Source of the DNA: Clostridiales bacterium
Lineage (GTDB): Bacteria; Bacillota; Clostridia; Oscillospirales; CAG-272
Direction: 5' to 3'
DNA: 19,978 bases
Assembly (NCBI GenBank): GCA_003523225.1
Contig: DPGK01000019.1
Location: 1 to 19,978 of the forward strand
Each line of letters starts with the position of its first letter. Position 1 is the stretch's first letter. Under the pieces are notes generated by a model. The model was not told the origin of the DNA and ran no database searches. It was given only the letters and a program-made list of their open reading frames with translations. Shown one piece after another: positions 1 to 6,615 of this stretch. The translations under genes and the position numbers were made by a program.

Positions 1-685
1 TGGAGTTACCGGTGATGGAAACGCCTACCTTCTCCAGCTTCATAATTGCCACGCCCTCGGGCACGTTGTCAGCGCCGTAGCAGCGGACCTTGGAACGTGC
101 GCCGTTCGAGAAGGGAACCTCGCGGACGATCTTTACCGTCTCGGTGTAGGGATCGAATTCGGTCTGGCAGTAGGTAAAGCCGTTGATCCTTGAAATTATA
201 TAAGCGGCGTCCTTGCCGAGTCCGTTCAGAATAACGCGCAGGGGCTTTACTCTGACCTTGTTGGCGTTCAGCGCGATCTTGATAGCGCCCTCGGCAGCCG
301 CGAAGGACTCGTGACCGGCGAGGAAGCAGAAGCACTCGGTCTCCTCGGACAGAAGCATCTTGCCGAGGTTACCGTGACCGAGACCGACCTTGCGGTTCTC
401 GGCGACCGAGCCGGGAATGCAGAAGGACTGAAGTCCTATACCGATATCGGCTGCGGCGTCGGCTGCCTTTTTGTCGCCCTTCTTGATGGCGATAGCAGCA
501 CCGACCGTGTACGCCCATTTTGCATTTTCAAAGCAGATGGGCTGGGTCTCCTGAACGATGGTATAAGGGTCGATACCCTTTTCGTCACAGATCTTCTTGC
601 ACTCGTCAATAGAGGAGATGCCGTATTCCTTCAGAACGCCGAGGATCTTAGCCTCGCGTCTTTCGTAACCTTCAAATGTAGCCAT
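1..685 (-). CDS. GGGtGRT family protein, N-terminal 228 residues (runs off window)
   Basis: The reading frame starts with ATG at 685 and stays open to the left edge, so only the N-terminal part is present. The start is fixed by a perfect Shine-Dalgarno (AAAGGAGGAG) 6-8 bases upstream. The translated sequence (MATFEGYERREAKILGVL at the N-terminus, then KVGLGHGNLGKMLLSEETEC near the middle, VGVSITGNS at the edge) matches what I remember of the clostridial GGGtGRT family, named for a glycine-rich motif that should lie just beyond the window. The biochemical function of the family is unknown to me. It follows the NifU-like gene by 18 bases, a pairing that recurs in Clostridia, so a role linked to iron-sulfur or metal handling is plausible but inferred. 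The family assignment is from memory of the sequence, not a search. Confidence 0.85.
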   Translation of the reverse strand, partial: MATFEGYERREAKILGVLKEYGISSIDECKKICDEKGIDPYTIVQETQPICFENAKWAYTVGAAIAIKKGDKKAADAAADIGIGLQSFCIPGSVAENRKVGLGHGNLGKMLLSEETECFCFLAGHESFAAAEGAIKIALNANKVRVKPLRVILNGLGKDAAYIISRINGFTYCQTEFDPYTETVKIVREVPFSNGARSKVRCYGADNVPEGVAIMKLEKVGVSITGNS

Positions 686-703
686 TGTATTCTCCTCCTT
701 TGA

Positions 704-1429
704 TCATTCCTTACGCGGGTCTATGTACTTGACCGCGCCGTCCTCGGTGCTGAAGCGTCCGTAGTGACCGGTAGCCTGCTTGTAGGCTTCGTTGGGCTCC
801 ATGCCCTTCTTGATGAAATCCGTCATCTTGCCCAGAGAAACAAACTCGTAGCCGATGACCTCGTTGTTGGCGTCAAGCGCCATTCTGGTGCAGTAGCCCT
901 CGGTCATTTCCAGATAACGCACACCCTTTTCCTTGGTGCCGTACATCGTGCCGACCATCGAGCGTGCGCCCTTGCCCAGGTCCTCAAGACCCGCGCCGAT
1001 AACAAGACCGTTTTCGGAGAAGGCGGACTGAGAGCGTCCGTAGACTATCTGCAAAAACAGCTCGCGCATTGCGGTGTTGATGGCGTCGCACACAAGGTCG
1101 GTGTTGAGCGCCTCAAGAATGGTCTTGCCGGGGAGTATCTCGGCTGCCATTGCGGCGGAGTGGGTCATACCGGAGCAGCCTATCGTTTCAACAAGTGCTT
1201 CCTCTATGATACCGTTTTTGACGTTAAGGGAGAGCTTGCAGGCTCCCTGCTGGGGTGCGCACCATCCCACACCGTGGGTATATGCGGAAATATCGCTGAT
1301 CTCTTTTGCCTGAATCCACTTGCCCTCCTCGGGTATGGGAGCGGGACCGTGGTCGCAGCCTTTTGTCACCTTGCACTGCTCAGCTACTTCAGCGCTCATT
1401 GCATAGGGGCATTCGCTTACTTTGCTCAT
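704..1429 (-). CDS. NifU/IscU-like iron-sulfur cluster assembly scaffold protein
   Basis: A 241-residue protein whose central part resembles the NifU N-terminal/IscU fold: GVGWCAPQQGACKLSL (Cys57 and Cys64) precedes ETIGCSGMTHSAAMAAEIL (Cys85), which corresponds to the IscU second-cysteine segment. It is much longer than IscU (about 125-145 residues). It has extra N-terminal cysteines (7, 19, 25) and a C-terminal extension of about 100 residues. I do not see the third IscU cysteine in its usual segment. The likely job is building or transferring Fe-S clusters in the cytoplasm, probably with the GGGtGRT protein encoded directly downstream. Start: ATG with AAAGGA about 10 bases upstream. It lies 47 bases downstream of pduL, with no terminator seen between them, so the three genes may be co-transcribed. 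The family is fairly sure; the exact role is not. Confidence 0.82.
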   Translation of the reverse strand: MSKVSECPYAMSAEVAEQCKVTKGCDHGPAPIPEEGKWIQAKEISDISAYTHGVGWCAPQQGACKLSLNVKNGIIEEALVETIGCSGMTHSAAMAAEILPGKTILEALNTDLVCDAINTAMRELFLQIVYGRSQSAFSENGLVIGAGLEDLGKGARSMVGTMYGTKEKGVRYLEMTEGYCTRMALDANNEVIGYEFVSLGKMTDFIKKGMEPNEAYKQATGHYGRFSTEDGAVKYIDPRKE

Positions 1430-1476
1430 TTCGGAACATTCCTTTCTCTGTTGAGAATTATATTAATTGAAGTTTT

Positions 1477-2064
1477 TCAATTCGTGCGGGAGCACTTGAC
1501 TATCCTGCCCTGCACCGCTCCGAAAGCGGCGGCGGCATTGCACTCGTCGGTGTCGATGTGCATTGCAAGTGCAAACTTGGGGCTGACTCTGACGACCACG
1601 TCGTCAAACACCAGCGGACGTGCGGTATCAAGGCGAACCTTTACGATCTCCTTGTCGGAAACGCCAAAGGCCTCGGCGTCGGCGGGAGTCATATGTATGT
1701 GGCGCTTGGCGACGATGCAGCCCTCGCTTATTTCAAGCTCTCCGGCAGGACCGACCAGCTTGACGCCGGGAGTTCCGGCAATATCTCCGCTCTCGCGGAC
1801 GGGGGGAGTGATGCCCAGTGCGCGGGCGTCGGTGAAGGAAAGCTCCACCTGATTCTGCGGTCTTTCGGGACCCAGCACGCTGACGCTGAGGCTCCCCTTG
1901 GGGCCTACCAGTGTGATCTTTTCATTTGCGCAGGCAAACTGACCGGGCTGGCTCAGCATTTTTCTGACCTCAAGCACCGCTCCCTTGCCGTAAAGCGTTT
2001 CAACAGCCTCATGCGTCAGGTGAATATGGCGCGCCGAGGTTTCGACGATAAAGGTGTTGTCCAT
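1477..2064 (-). CDS. pduL: PduL-type phosphate acyltransferase (phosphotransacylase)
   Basis: A 195-residue PduL enzyme that interconverts acyl-CoA (acetyl- or propanoyl-CoA) and the acyl phosphate. It has the two PduL repeats with metal-binding histidine motifs SARHIHL (residues 10-16) and AKRHIHM (119-125), plus the HIDTDE signature at 169-174. The usual small residue after HIDTDE is a cysteine here. Only nine residues precede the first motif, so there is no N-terminal encapsulation peptide, and no microcompartment genes are nearby. A cytosolic role in acetate/ATP-yielding fermentation fits better than microcompartment metabolism. Start: ATG with AAGGAG eight bases upstream. It is first in a probable operon with the NifU-like and GGGtGRT genes and is driven by the promoter at 2116-2144. 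The link between PduL and an Fe-S module is unexplained. Confidence 0.93.
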   Translation of the reverse strand: MDNTFIVETSARHIHLTHEAVETLYGKGAVLEVRKMLSQPGQFACANEKITLVGPKGSLSVSVLGPERPQNQVELSFTDARALGITPPVRESGDIAGTPGVKLVGPAGELEISEGCIVAKRHIHMTPADAEAFGVSDKEIVKVRLDTARPLVFDDVVVRVSPKFALAMHIDTDECNAAAAFGAVQGRIVKCSRTN

Positions 2065-2080
2065 TGTTTTTTCTCCTTGT

Positions 2081-2093
2081 CCGGATTATCCGG
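2081..2093. promoter_or_regulatory. Perfect 13-bp palindrome in the pduL leader
   Basis: CCGGATTATCCGG is a perfect inverted repeat about a central T. It lies between the predicted pduL transcription start (near 2108) and the Shine-Dalgarno (2073-2078). The one-base centre makes an RNA hairpin unlikely, so a protein-binding operator is the more natural reading. No regulator is identified. Confidence 0.4.
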
Positions 2094-2115
2094 TAATAAT
2101 CAGTCATTCCGATTA

Positions 2116-2144
2116 ATTATATCACAGATTTGCCCTTTTGTAAA
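2116..2144 (-). promoter_or_regulatory. Sigma-A promoter for pduL operon
   Basis: On the minus strand, TTTACA (2139-2144) is followed by exactly 17 bases and TATAAT (2116-2121). The -10 box is extended by a preceding TG (TGATATAAT). The predicted start is near 2108, giving a leader of about 44 bases that contains the 2081-2093 palindrome. A second inverted repeat, AAATCG/CGATTT around TTTTTCG (2142-2160), overlaps the -35 box and may be regulatory. Confidence 0.8.
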
Positions 2145-2222
2145 TCGTTTTTCGCGATTTCGGCGACATAATTGCGTTTTTTATGTCAATAATAATCATA
2201 ACACGTAAAACGAGGTGATAAG

Positions 2223-2999
2223 ATGAGCGACAGAAGAACGGCGCACGCATCTCCGGGCGAGGAGGATTTCCGCCGTCCGCGCCGGGGCGGAGAAAACGAG
2301 GGGGACGGCAAGGCGCCGCACGGCACGCCGGGGGATTCCACGGTAAAGGACAGCGGCTCGGTGCTTGCCGAAAATTCGCGCGAGTCGATATACTGCATGT
2401 GCATTATCGGTCAGATAGAGGGACATTACCTGCTGGGCGACAATCAGAAGGCAACAAAATACGAGCATATAATTCCACAGCTTGCGGCAATAGAGGAGGA
2501 CGAGCGCACCGACGGCGTTCTTCTTATCCTCAACACAATGGGCGGAGATGTGGAGGCGGGGCTTGCCATCGCCGAGCTTGTGGCTTCAATGTCAAAGCCG
2601 ACAGTCTCGCTGGTGCTGGGCGGTGGACATTCCATCGGCGTGCCGCTGGCGGTGTCGGCGCGGCGCTCCTTTATCGTCCCCAGCGCCACAATGACGCTGC
2701 ATCCGGTGCGCATCAGCGGAACCGTGATAGGCGCACCGCAGACCTACAATTATTTTCACGATATGCAGGAACGCATCATGGACTTCATCTGCTCGCATTC
2801 AAAGGCGGACAGAGACGACCTTTACGAGCTTATGATGCGTCCCGACCGCATGGCTAACGACATCGGCAGCGTGCTGGACGGTGAGGAAGCAGTCTCGCAC
2901 GGGCTAATCGACGAGGTGGGCGGACTTCACGACGCACTGCGCGCCATGCGCGAAATGATAGGTTCCGCCGGCAAAAGCAAAGAGGACAAAGCGCAGTAA
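2223..2999 (+). CDS. tepA: TepA-type ClpP-like serine protease family protein
   Basis: A 258-residue ClpP-fold protein of the TepA (Bacillus YmfB) group. The core starts near residue 57 (CMCIIGQIEGHYLL) and includes TMGGDVEAGLAIAE (105-118), the nucleophile in GGGHSIGVP (Ser137), the catalytic histidine in TLHPVR (His160), and a candidate third residue Asp213 before the GLIDEVGG segment, so the triad looks intact. The first 50 or so residues form a charged Arg/Gly/Glu-rich, probably disordered tail without a signal peptide, so the protein is cytoplasmic. In Bacillus, TepA has been linked to translocation and sporulation physiology, but substrates are unknown. Start: ATG preceded by GAGGTG. 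It is monocistronic, divergent from pduL, and closed by a strong terminator. It could be annotated simply as a Clp protease subunit. Confidence 0.85.
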   Translation: MSDRRTAHASPGEEDFRRPRRGGENEGDGKAPHGTPGDSTVKDSGSVLAENSRESIYCMCIIGQIEGHYLLGDNQKATKYEHIIPQLAAIEEDERTDGVLLILNTMGGDVEAGLAIAELVASMSKPTVSLVLGGGHSIGVPLAVSARRSFIVPSATMTLHPVRISGTVIGAPQTYNYFHDMQERIMDFICSHSKADRDDLYELMMRPDRMANDIGSVLDGEEAVSHGLIDEVGGLHDALRAMREMIGSAGKSKEDKAQ

Positions 3000-3004
3000 A
3001 CAGA

Positions 3005-3050
3005 AGCCGCGGGAGGTCAGTATAAACGTCCTGACCTCCCGCGGCTTTTT
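3005..3050 (+). terminator. Rho-independent terminator after tepA-like gene
   Basis: A perfect 16-bp stem (AGCCGCGGGAGGTCAG, 3005-3020, pairing with 3031-3046) with a 10-base loop and a run of five T, starting six bases after the stop codon. The minus-strand reading lacks a clear U-run, so it mainly serves the plus-strand gene. Confidence 0.93.
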
Positions 3051-3079
3051 CATTTTCAATATGTTTTATCTGCATTACG

Positions 3080-3160
3080 ATAAGCCTTCCCCGGCGGGTA
3101 GCGGAGCGTGACCAAGCCGCAGCGAAACAGGTGGCGGCGCAGCCGACGGATGAGGAGAAC
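3080..3160. repeat. Probable dispersed intergenic repeat fragment
   Basis: This GC-rich stretch between the terminator and the lipoprotein gene has no credible coding frame. Its two ends, read on the minus strand as CTCATCCGTCGGCTGCGCC and GGGGAAGGCTTATCG, resemble the ends of short non-coding repeats that I recall as scattered between genes in many gut Clostridia. Only one copy lies in this window, so repeat status cannot be shown here. It is reported from pattern recognition only. Confidence 0.4.
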
Positions 3161-3170
3161 ATGATCGTAC

Positions 3171-4088
3171 TCACTCAGCCTCATCCAACTGATCCTCCAA
3201 TACCGTGACCTTTACCGATTTTATCTCCGCATCGGTGCGCTGAAGCTCTGCAAAAAGCAGCCACGCCGCCATATCGCAGGTTCCCACCTCCGGCATTTCC
3301 GAGCCTACCTGCACTGTAAGTATGCCGTCCGAAAGCTTCGCTCCGGACACGTAAAACCGTTCCGACCCGCTGCCGGAGGTCACCGTGACCACCGCAAGCA
3401 TATGAGAGGAAAAAAAGTCGGCGTCATATTCCGAAAGCAGCGTTTTTTCGTCCTCCGCGTCAAGCCCGTCTCCGTCCGGAGATACCGACTGTCCGAGAAT
3501 AAAGCCTGAAAGCTCCGCCGGGGTGCGTATGATCACCGCCCTGTTATCTTCAATGCTCTCAGACCAGCCGATTCTTACGTCTCTGTACCCGGTGAACAGC
3601 TGTCCGGAAAGTCGGTAGAGATAATATTTCACGCCGTCGCGGACGGCTATCGCGGTGGCGTCCCCCTTGACGGCATAAAATGGAGTTCCCGGCTTGTGTC
3701 TGAAAGCACACCCCTCGGCACGCGAACCCTCTGACTGATTCCACTTTTCCCACTCCTTCCCGGTGAAGGAGGATGGGGGATTAAATGTGACCTCTCCGAG
3801 CTTTTTGCCTATCCTGAATATGCTTACCGTAGTTTCTCCCCAATCTCCGTAATAGGTCTGCCCGCCGTGGCTGACAAAATCCGTCCAATCGACGCATACC
3901 ATTTTCTGAAGCTCTGACGTCTCCTTTACCCCGGCGTCCGTGCCGTCACCCGTGACGTCACCCGTGCCGTAAACGGCCGGCAAATTCTGCGGCTTTGAGC
4001 ATGAAAACGCCGACACTGCAAACAGCAGTACCGCCGCAAGCGCGGCAAAACGCACCGGAATACCAAACCTGCTTTTTTTCATTTTCAT
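3171..4088 (-). CDS. Putative lipoprotein of unknown function
   Basis: The frame is open from 4196, but the ATG at 4088 is the likely start: GGGAGG lies about eight bases upstream, and it gives a signal peptide at the very N-terminus (MKMKKSRFG, then a hydrophobic run through residue 28). Cys30 in AFSC is a plausible but imperfect lipobox, followed by a polar linker (VYGTGDVTGDGTDAG). The mature part of about 275 residues contains aromatic and acidic stretches such as DWTDFVSHGGQTYYGDWGE. I recognise no domain in it. It lies downstream of spoIIR but beyond that gene's terminator, so it may be expressed separately; I see no convincing promoter. The likely location is the outer face of the membrane. 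Confidence 0.75.
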   Translation of the reverse strand: MKMKKSRFGIPVRFAALAAVLLFAVSAFSCSKPQNLPAVYGTGDVTGDGTDAGVKETSELQKMVCVDWTDFVSHGGQTYYGDWGETTVSIFRIGKKLGEVTFNPPSSFTGKEWEKWNQSEGSRAEGCAFRHKPGTPFYAVKGDATAIAVRDGVKYYLYRLSGQLFTGYRDVRIGWSESIEDNRAVIIRTPAELSGFILGQSVSPDGDGLDAEDEKTLLSEYDADFFSSHMLAVVTVTSGSGSERFYVSGAKLSDGILTVQVGSEMPEVGTCDMAAWLLFAELQRTDAEIKSVKVTVLEDQLDEAE

Positions 4089-4152
4089 ATCATTGACCTC
4101 CCGCTCATACGGTTTTATAAATAATAACGCACGGGAAGCCGAAAAGTTCCGC

Positions 4153-4192
4153 AAAAAACGGGATCGGCACGGATTTTCTCCGAACCGACCCC
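4153..4192 (-). terminator. Rho-independent terminator after spoIIR
   Basis: On the minus strand, GGGGTCGG (4185-4192) pairs with CCGATCCC (4160-4167) with one G-U wobble. After a two-base internal loop, CGGA pairs with TCCG around GAAAA. Six T follow one base after the stem (4153-4158). It begins 10 bases after the spoIIR stop and separates spoIIR from the lipoprotein gene. Confidence 0.85.
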
Positions 4193-4201
4193 TCACGGAT
4201 A

Positions 4202-4909
4202 TTATTTTTTTGCAAACAGCTCGCCGATAAGCTCAAGTATCTTGAACCGCACCTTATACTTCGGCGTGTCCGTCTCTGTTATCGTGCGGTACTGCTCCGG
4301 AGTAAATCCTGCGGCGATATAGTCCTCGTCCGGCGCATCCCCTTTATCTGCCTTGGCACAGCTTTCATGCTTTGACGCGCTGCGCTTTGCCGCCGAAAGA
4401 CAGAGCGAGGGAAAAAGCACGCACCACCAGTTCCTGCCCTCGCCGTCACCAAGCACTACGCGCAGAGATGTATATCTTCCGGCGGGCAGACTTATACCGT
4501 CATAATCGCGGGTGGGGTAATATTCCTCGCCAAGAGTTATATTGACTCCGTAATCTGCCCCGCGGAGAGAAAGCGCCTCACGGGCGACCGAGAGCAGACA
4601 TTCCCTGCCCGCGTCCGCAGCGCTGACCGCATCCTCAAGGCTCGAGCATCCGGCAAACAGGTCGGGAATGACCTCCAGCAGCGCATCGCGCACCGACAGC
4701 TTTATTGACTGATCGGTATCGGAATCGGAGGCGGCGATAACGTGCAGGCGCAAAACCTTGCGGTATATCTCCGCCTCGCCGTGAACGGGCAGGCAGGGCA
4801 GCAGCAAAAATACTGTAAGCGAAGCAGCAAAAAGCGCAATACATACGCGGCGGAGCTTTCTTCTGGCACAGAGCTTTCCCTCCGCGCAGTTGATATAAGT
4901 GTTTTTCAT
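4202..4909 (-). CDS. spoIIR: Stage II sporulation protein R
   Basis: SpoIIR is made in the forespore and signals across the septum to trigger SpoIIGA-dependent processing of pro-sigma-E in the mother cell. The family signature is clear: KVLRLHVIAASDSDTDQ after an N-terminal membrane/signal segment, a PTRDYDGISLPAGRYTSLRV stretch, NWWCVLFPSLCL, and the C-terminal PKYKVRFKILELIGEL. The frame extends upstream to 5002, but ATG 4909 (MKNTYIN) is chosen because GAGGT lies eight bases before it. This gives 235 residues, near the family norm, and puts the hydrophobic segment at about residues 22-38. A Lys/Ser-rich insert after LCL (KRSASKHESCAKADKG) is typical of variable linkers. The gene is followed by its own terminator. 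It is strong evidence for an endospore former. Confidence 0.95.
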   Translation of the reverse strand: MKNTYINCAEGKLCARRKLRRVCIALFAASLTVFLLLPCLPVHGEAEIYRKVLRLHVIAASDSDTDQSIKLSVRDALLEVIPDLFAGCSSLEDAVSAADAGRECLLSVAREALSLRGADYGVNITLGEEYYPTRDYDGISLPAGRYTSLRVVLGDGEGRNWWCVLFPSLCLSAAKRSASKHESCAKADKGDAPDEDYIAAGFTPEQYRTITETDTPKYKVRFKILELIGELFAKK

Positions 4910-5045
4910 CCGGTGCGACCTCATTTGCGGTAAATACCGCGTATTAAAAGTAATATGTAATATGCAGTCGCTCCGCCGTATCAATTCAGTATTTGCCCAC
5001 ACGGCGGGTCTTATTCATCCCGAATGCAATTTTTTATTTTTTCTC

Positions 5046-5059
5046 ACGCCGCGCGGCGT
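5046..5059. repeat. Perfect 14-bp palindrome upstream of spoIIR
   Basis: ACGCCGCGCGGCGT is a perfect dyad with no loop, next to an AT-rich tract (5030-5042). It sits about 140 bases upstream of the spoIIR start. It may be an operator-like site; the GC-only core makes chance occurrence possible. Confidence 0.3.
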
Positions 5060-5076
5060 ATCTTCCCGCCCAATTA

Positions 5077-5123
5077 TTTTACCCGTCCCGACGCCGGAAA
5101 AACCGTGATCGGAACGGGTAAAA
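5077..5123. repeat. Large inverted repeat between phosphodiesterase gene and spoIIR
   Basis: TTTTACCCGTCCCG (5077-5090) and CGGAACGGGTAAAA (5110-5123) form a 14-bp stem with one mismatch and a 19-base loop. It lies 72 bases beyond the stop of the minus-strand phosphodiesterase gene and may end that transcript, although no free U-run follows the stem. The rest of the 285-base gap (4910-5194) holds nothing else I can name. Confidence 0.45.
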
Positions 5124-5194
5124 CCAAGGTATTTATTGTTTGTTTTTCATAAAAATATATCTCCACTCCGCCTGCGAGCGGAAAACAGCCGCGT

Positions 5195-6526
5195 TTATTT
5201 CAGTATCTCCTCAATGGCGCTGCCCTGCGCTTCGGGAAGCTCAATACCGAGCAGGCGCGCGTATGTCGGCGCTTCGTCCACGAGTCTGCGCGAGTCAAGC
5301 GACACGCCCCCGCGTATGTGCGGTCCCTTGGCGCAGAAGACGGGCTGCGGTCCTTTTTCGGGCAGATATCCGTGAGTGGCGTGACCGAAACGGAAATCAC
5401 TTAGGTCAAGCGGAGCTATCAGAGAGCCGCGGCAGCTGTCCGAAAAAGATGTATAGCCGTCGCTTTCAAGGCAGAAGGCAAACCCGCCGTCAAGATGCTC
5501 GCGCCCGACGGTCTCCTCGCGCGTCAGGACCTCCGAAAAGCCGTAGATCCCCTCGTCCCTCATGCGGCAAAGCTCGCGGTAAAGGTAATCGTAGGTCTCG
5601 CGGTCATCGGGATCGTGCAGATAGACCAGCGAGGACATGGCGTTTGAGCGGCAGTACGCCTTCCATTCGGTCACTCTGCCCTTTTCGTCGGCACTGAGAA
5701 GACCGAGCCTTGAAAGGAGCAGATTGGGTTTTATCGTGCGTTTGATATCAAGCTGACCGTGATCGCTGACAAGGAAGAAATCGGTGTTTTCAAGCTCCCC
5801 TATCGCCTCAAGCGAGCGCCCAAGGTCGCCTATCGCCTCATCCACTCGCACGAGCTCCGGATAAAGCCAGTCGCCGAACACGCCGTTTTTATGCCGCCCG
5901 TCGTCGATATTTCCGTTGTGAACAAATGTGACCTCCGGGCGGAAGCGGCGTATTATGTCACAGCAGCATTTAAGCAGGAAATCGTCAACCGCGGGATGAA
6001 TACAGAAATTCTTACGCCCCGTCATAACATACGAGGGAGGCAGAAGCCCCCGGTTAGCCTCGATTATGTCAAGCACCTCAGGGCTTGAGCCTGCGCGCTC
6101 AAAGGAGGAGCGCAGCGTGTCGTCGGGGCGCGGCATCCAGTATTCGTCGATAAGCCAGTCGATATCCGGGTGCTTTCCCGTTACCGGCCAGAAGACCGAC
6201 GCGGTGGTGTACCCCGCGCGGTGCGCGGCGGTGAAAATATCGGTGACGCGGATAACGTCGGAGAACCAAAGCCAGCTGTCCTCCTTGCTGTCAAGCGAGA
6301 AGGAATAGTTGCTGTTGACCCCGGTCTTTTCCGGATAGCAGCCCGTCGCCATCGTAACGTGCGCGGGATAGGTCACAGACGGATATATCGACCGTATTTT
6401 CTTCACCTCAGCACCTCCGCCGAGATATTTTTTGAAGTTCGGCAGGGTCTTAAGATATTCAATATCCTCGGACACCAGCGCGTCCACCGAAAATACCAGA
6501 ATACGCTTTTTCTCGGTTGATTTCAT
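5195..6526 (-). CDS. Alkaline-phosphatase-superfamily nucleotide pyrophosphatase/phosphodiesterase
   Basis: A 443-residue member of the type I phosphodiesterase/nucleotide pyrophosphatase family, which cleaves phosphoester or pyrophosphate bonds with two metal ions. The expected residues are visible: Asp15 in FSVDAL, nucleophile Thr52 in SVTYPAH, Asp208 and His212 in IDDGRHKNG, Asp255-His256 in VSDHGQ, and a late histidine in FGHATHGYLPEKG. There is no signal peptide, so it acts in the cytoplasm, unlike secreted ENPPs. ATG 6526 has AAAGGA eight bases upstream. It is divergent from a LacI-family regulator 89 bases away, which suggests control by that regulator and a sugar- or nucleotide-sugar-linked substrate. 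The substrate itself cannot be read from the sequence. Confidence 0.88.
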   Translation of the reverse strand: MKSTEKKRILVFSVDALVSEDIEYLKTLPNFKKYLGGGAEVKKIRSIYPSVTYPAHVTMATGCYPEKTGVNSNYSFSLDSKEDSWLWFSDVIRVTDIFTAAHRAGYTTASVFWPVTGKHPDIDWLIDEYWMPRPDDTLRSSFERAGSSPEVLDIIEANRGLLPPSYVMTGRKNFCIHPAVDDFLLKCCCDIIRRFRPEVTFVHNGNIDDGRHKNGVFGDWLYPELVRVDEAIGDLGRSLEAIGELENTDFFLVSDHGQLDIKRTIKPNLLLSRLGLLSADEKGRVTEWKAYCRSNAMSSLVYLHDPDDRETYDYLYRELCRMRDEGIYGFSEVLTREETVGREHLDGGFAFCLESDGYTSFSDSCRGSLIAPLDLSDFRFGHATHGYLPEKGPQPVFCAKGPHIRGGVSLDSRRLVDEAPTYARLLGIELPEAQGSAIEEILK

Positions 6527-6557
6527 TTTGAAGATCCTTTCATAACGGAATTACATA

Positions 6558-6586
6558 TTGATTTTGCAGTAATTTCATGATAAAAT
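6558..6586 (+). promoter_or_regulatory. Sigma-A promoter for the lacI-family gene
   Basis: TTGATT (6558-6563), a 17-base spacer and TAAAAT (6581-6586), with an extended TG before the -10 box. The leader is about 22-23 bases. Partly matching arms TTACATATT (6551-6559) and AATATCTGTAA (6584-6594) flank it and could be an imperfect operator. No classic CG-centred LacI-family palindrome is visible. Confidence 0.75.
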
Positions 6587-6615
6587 ATCTGTAATAACAC
6601 AAATGGGAGCAAAAG

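Noticed and set aside
764..1852. Long plus-strand open frame (362 codons) opposite the NifU-like and pduL genes
   Set aside because: It spans two well-recognised minus-strand genes and the gap between them, has no family resemblance, and arises from the codon bias of the GC-rich opposite strand.
3161..3208. Plus-strand mini-ORF MIVLTQPHPTDPPIP with a GAGGAG upstream
   Set aside because: Only 15 codons, overlaps the end of the lipoprotein gene on the other strand, and its apparent ribosome binding site is part of the presumed repeat.
4989..5016. Sigma-F-like promoter for spoIIR (GAATA, then GGGCAAATAC on the minus strand)
   Set aside because: The family is known to be sigma-F-dependent, but the spacer is 13 bases instead of about 15 and both boxes deviate, so I do not call it.
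6590..6599. TGTAATAACA near the lacI-family start site as a third copy of the TGTAATTACA operator
   Set aside because: One mismatch breaks the palindrome in an AT-rich region; not convincing without genome-wide support.
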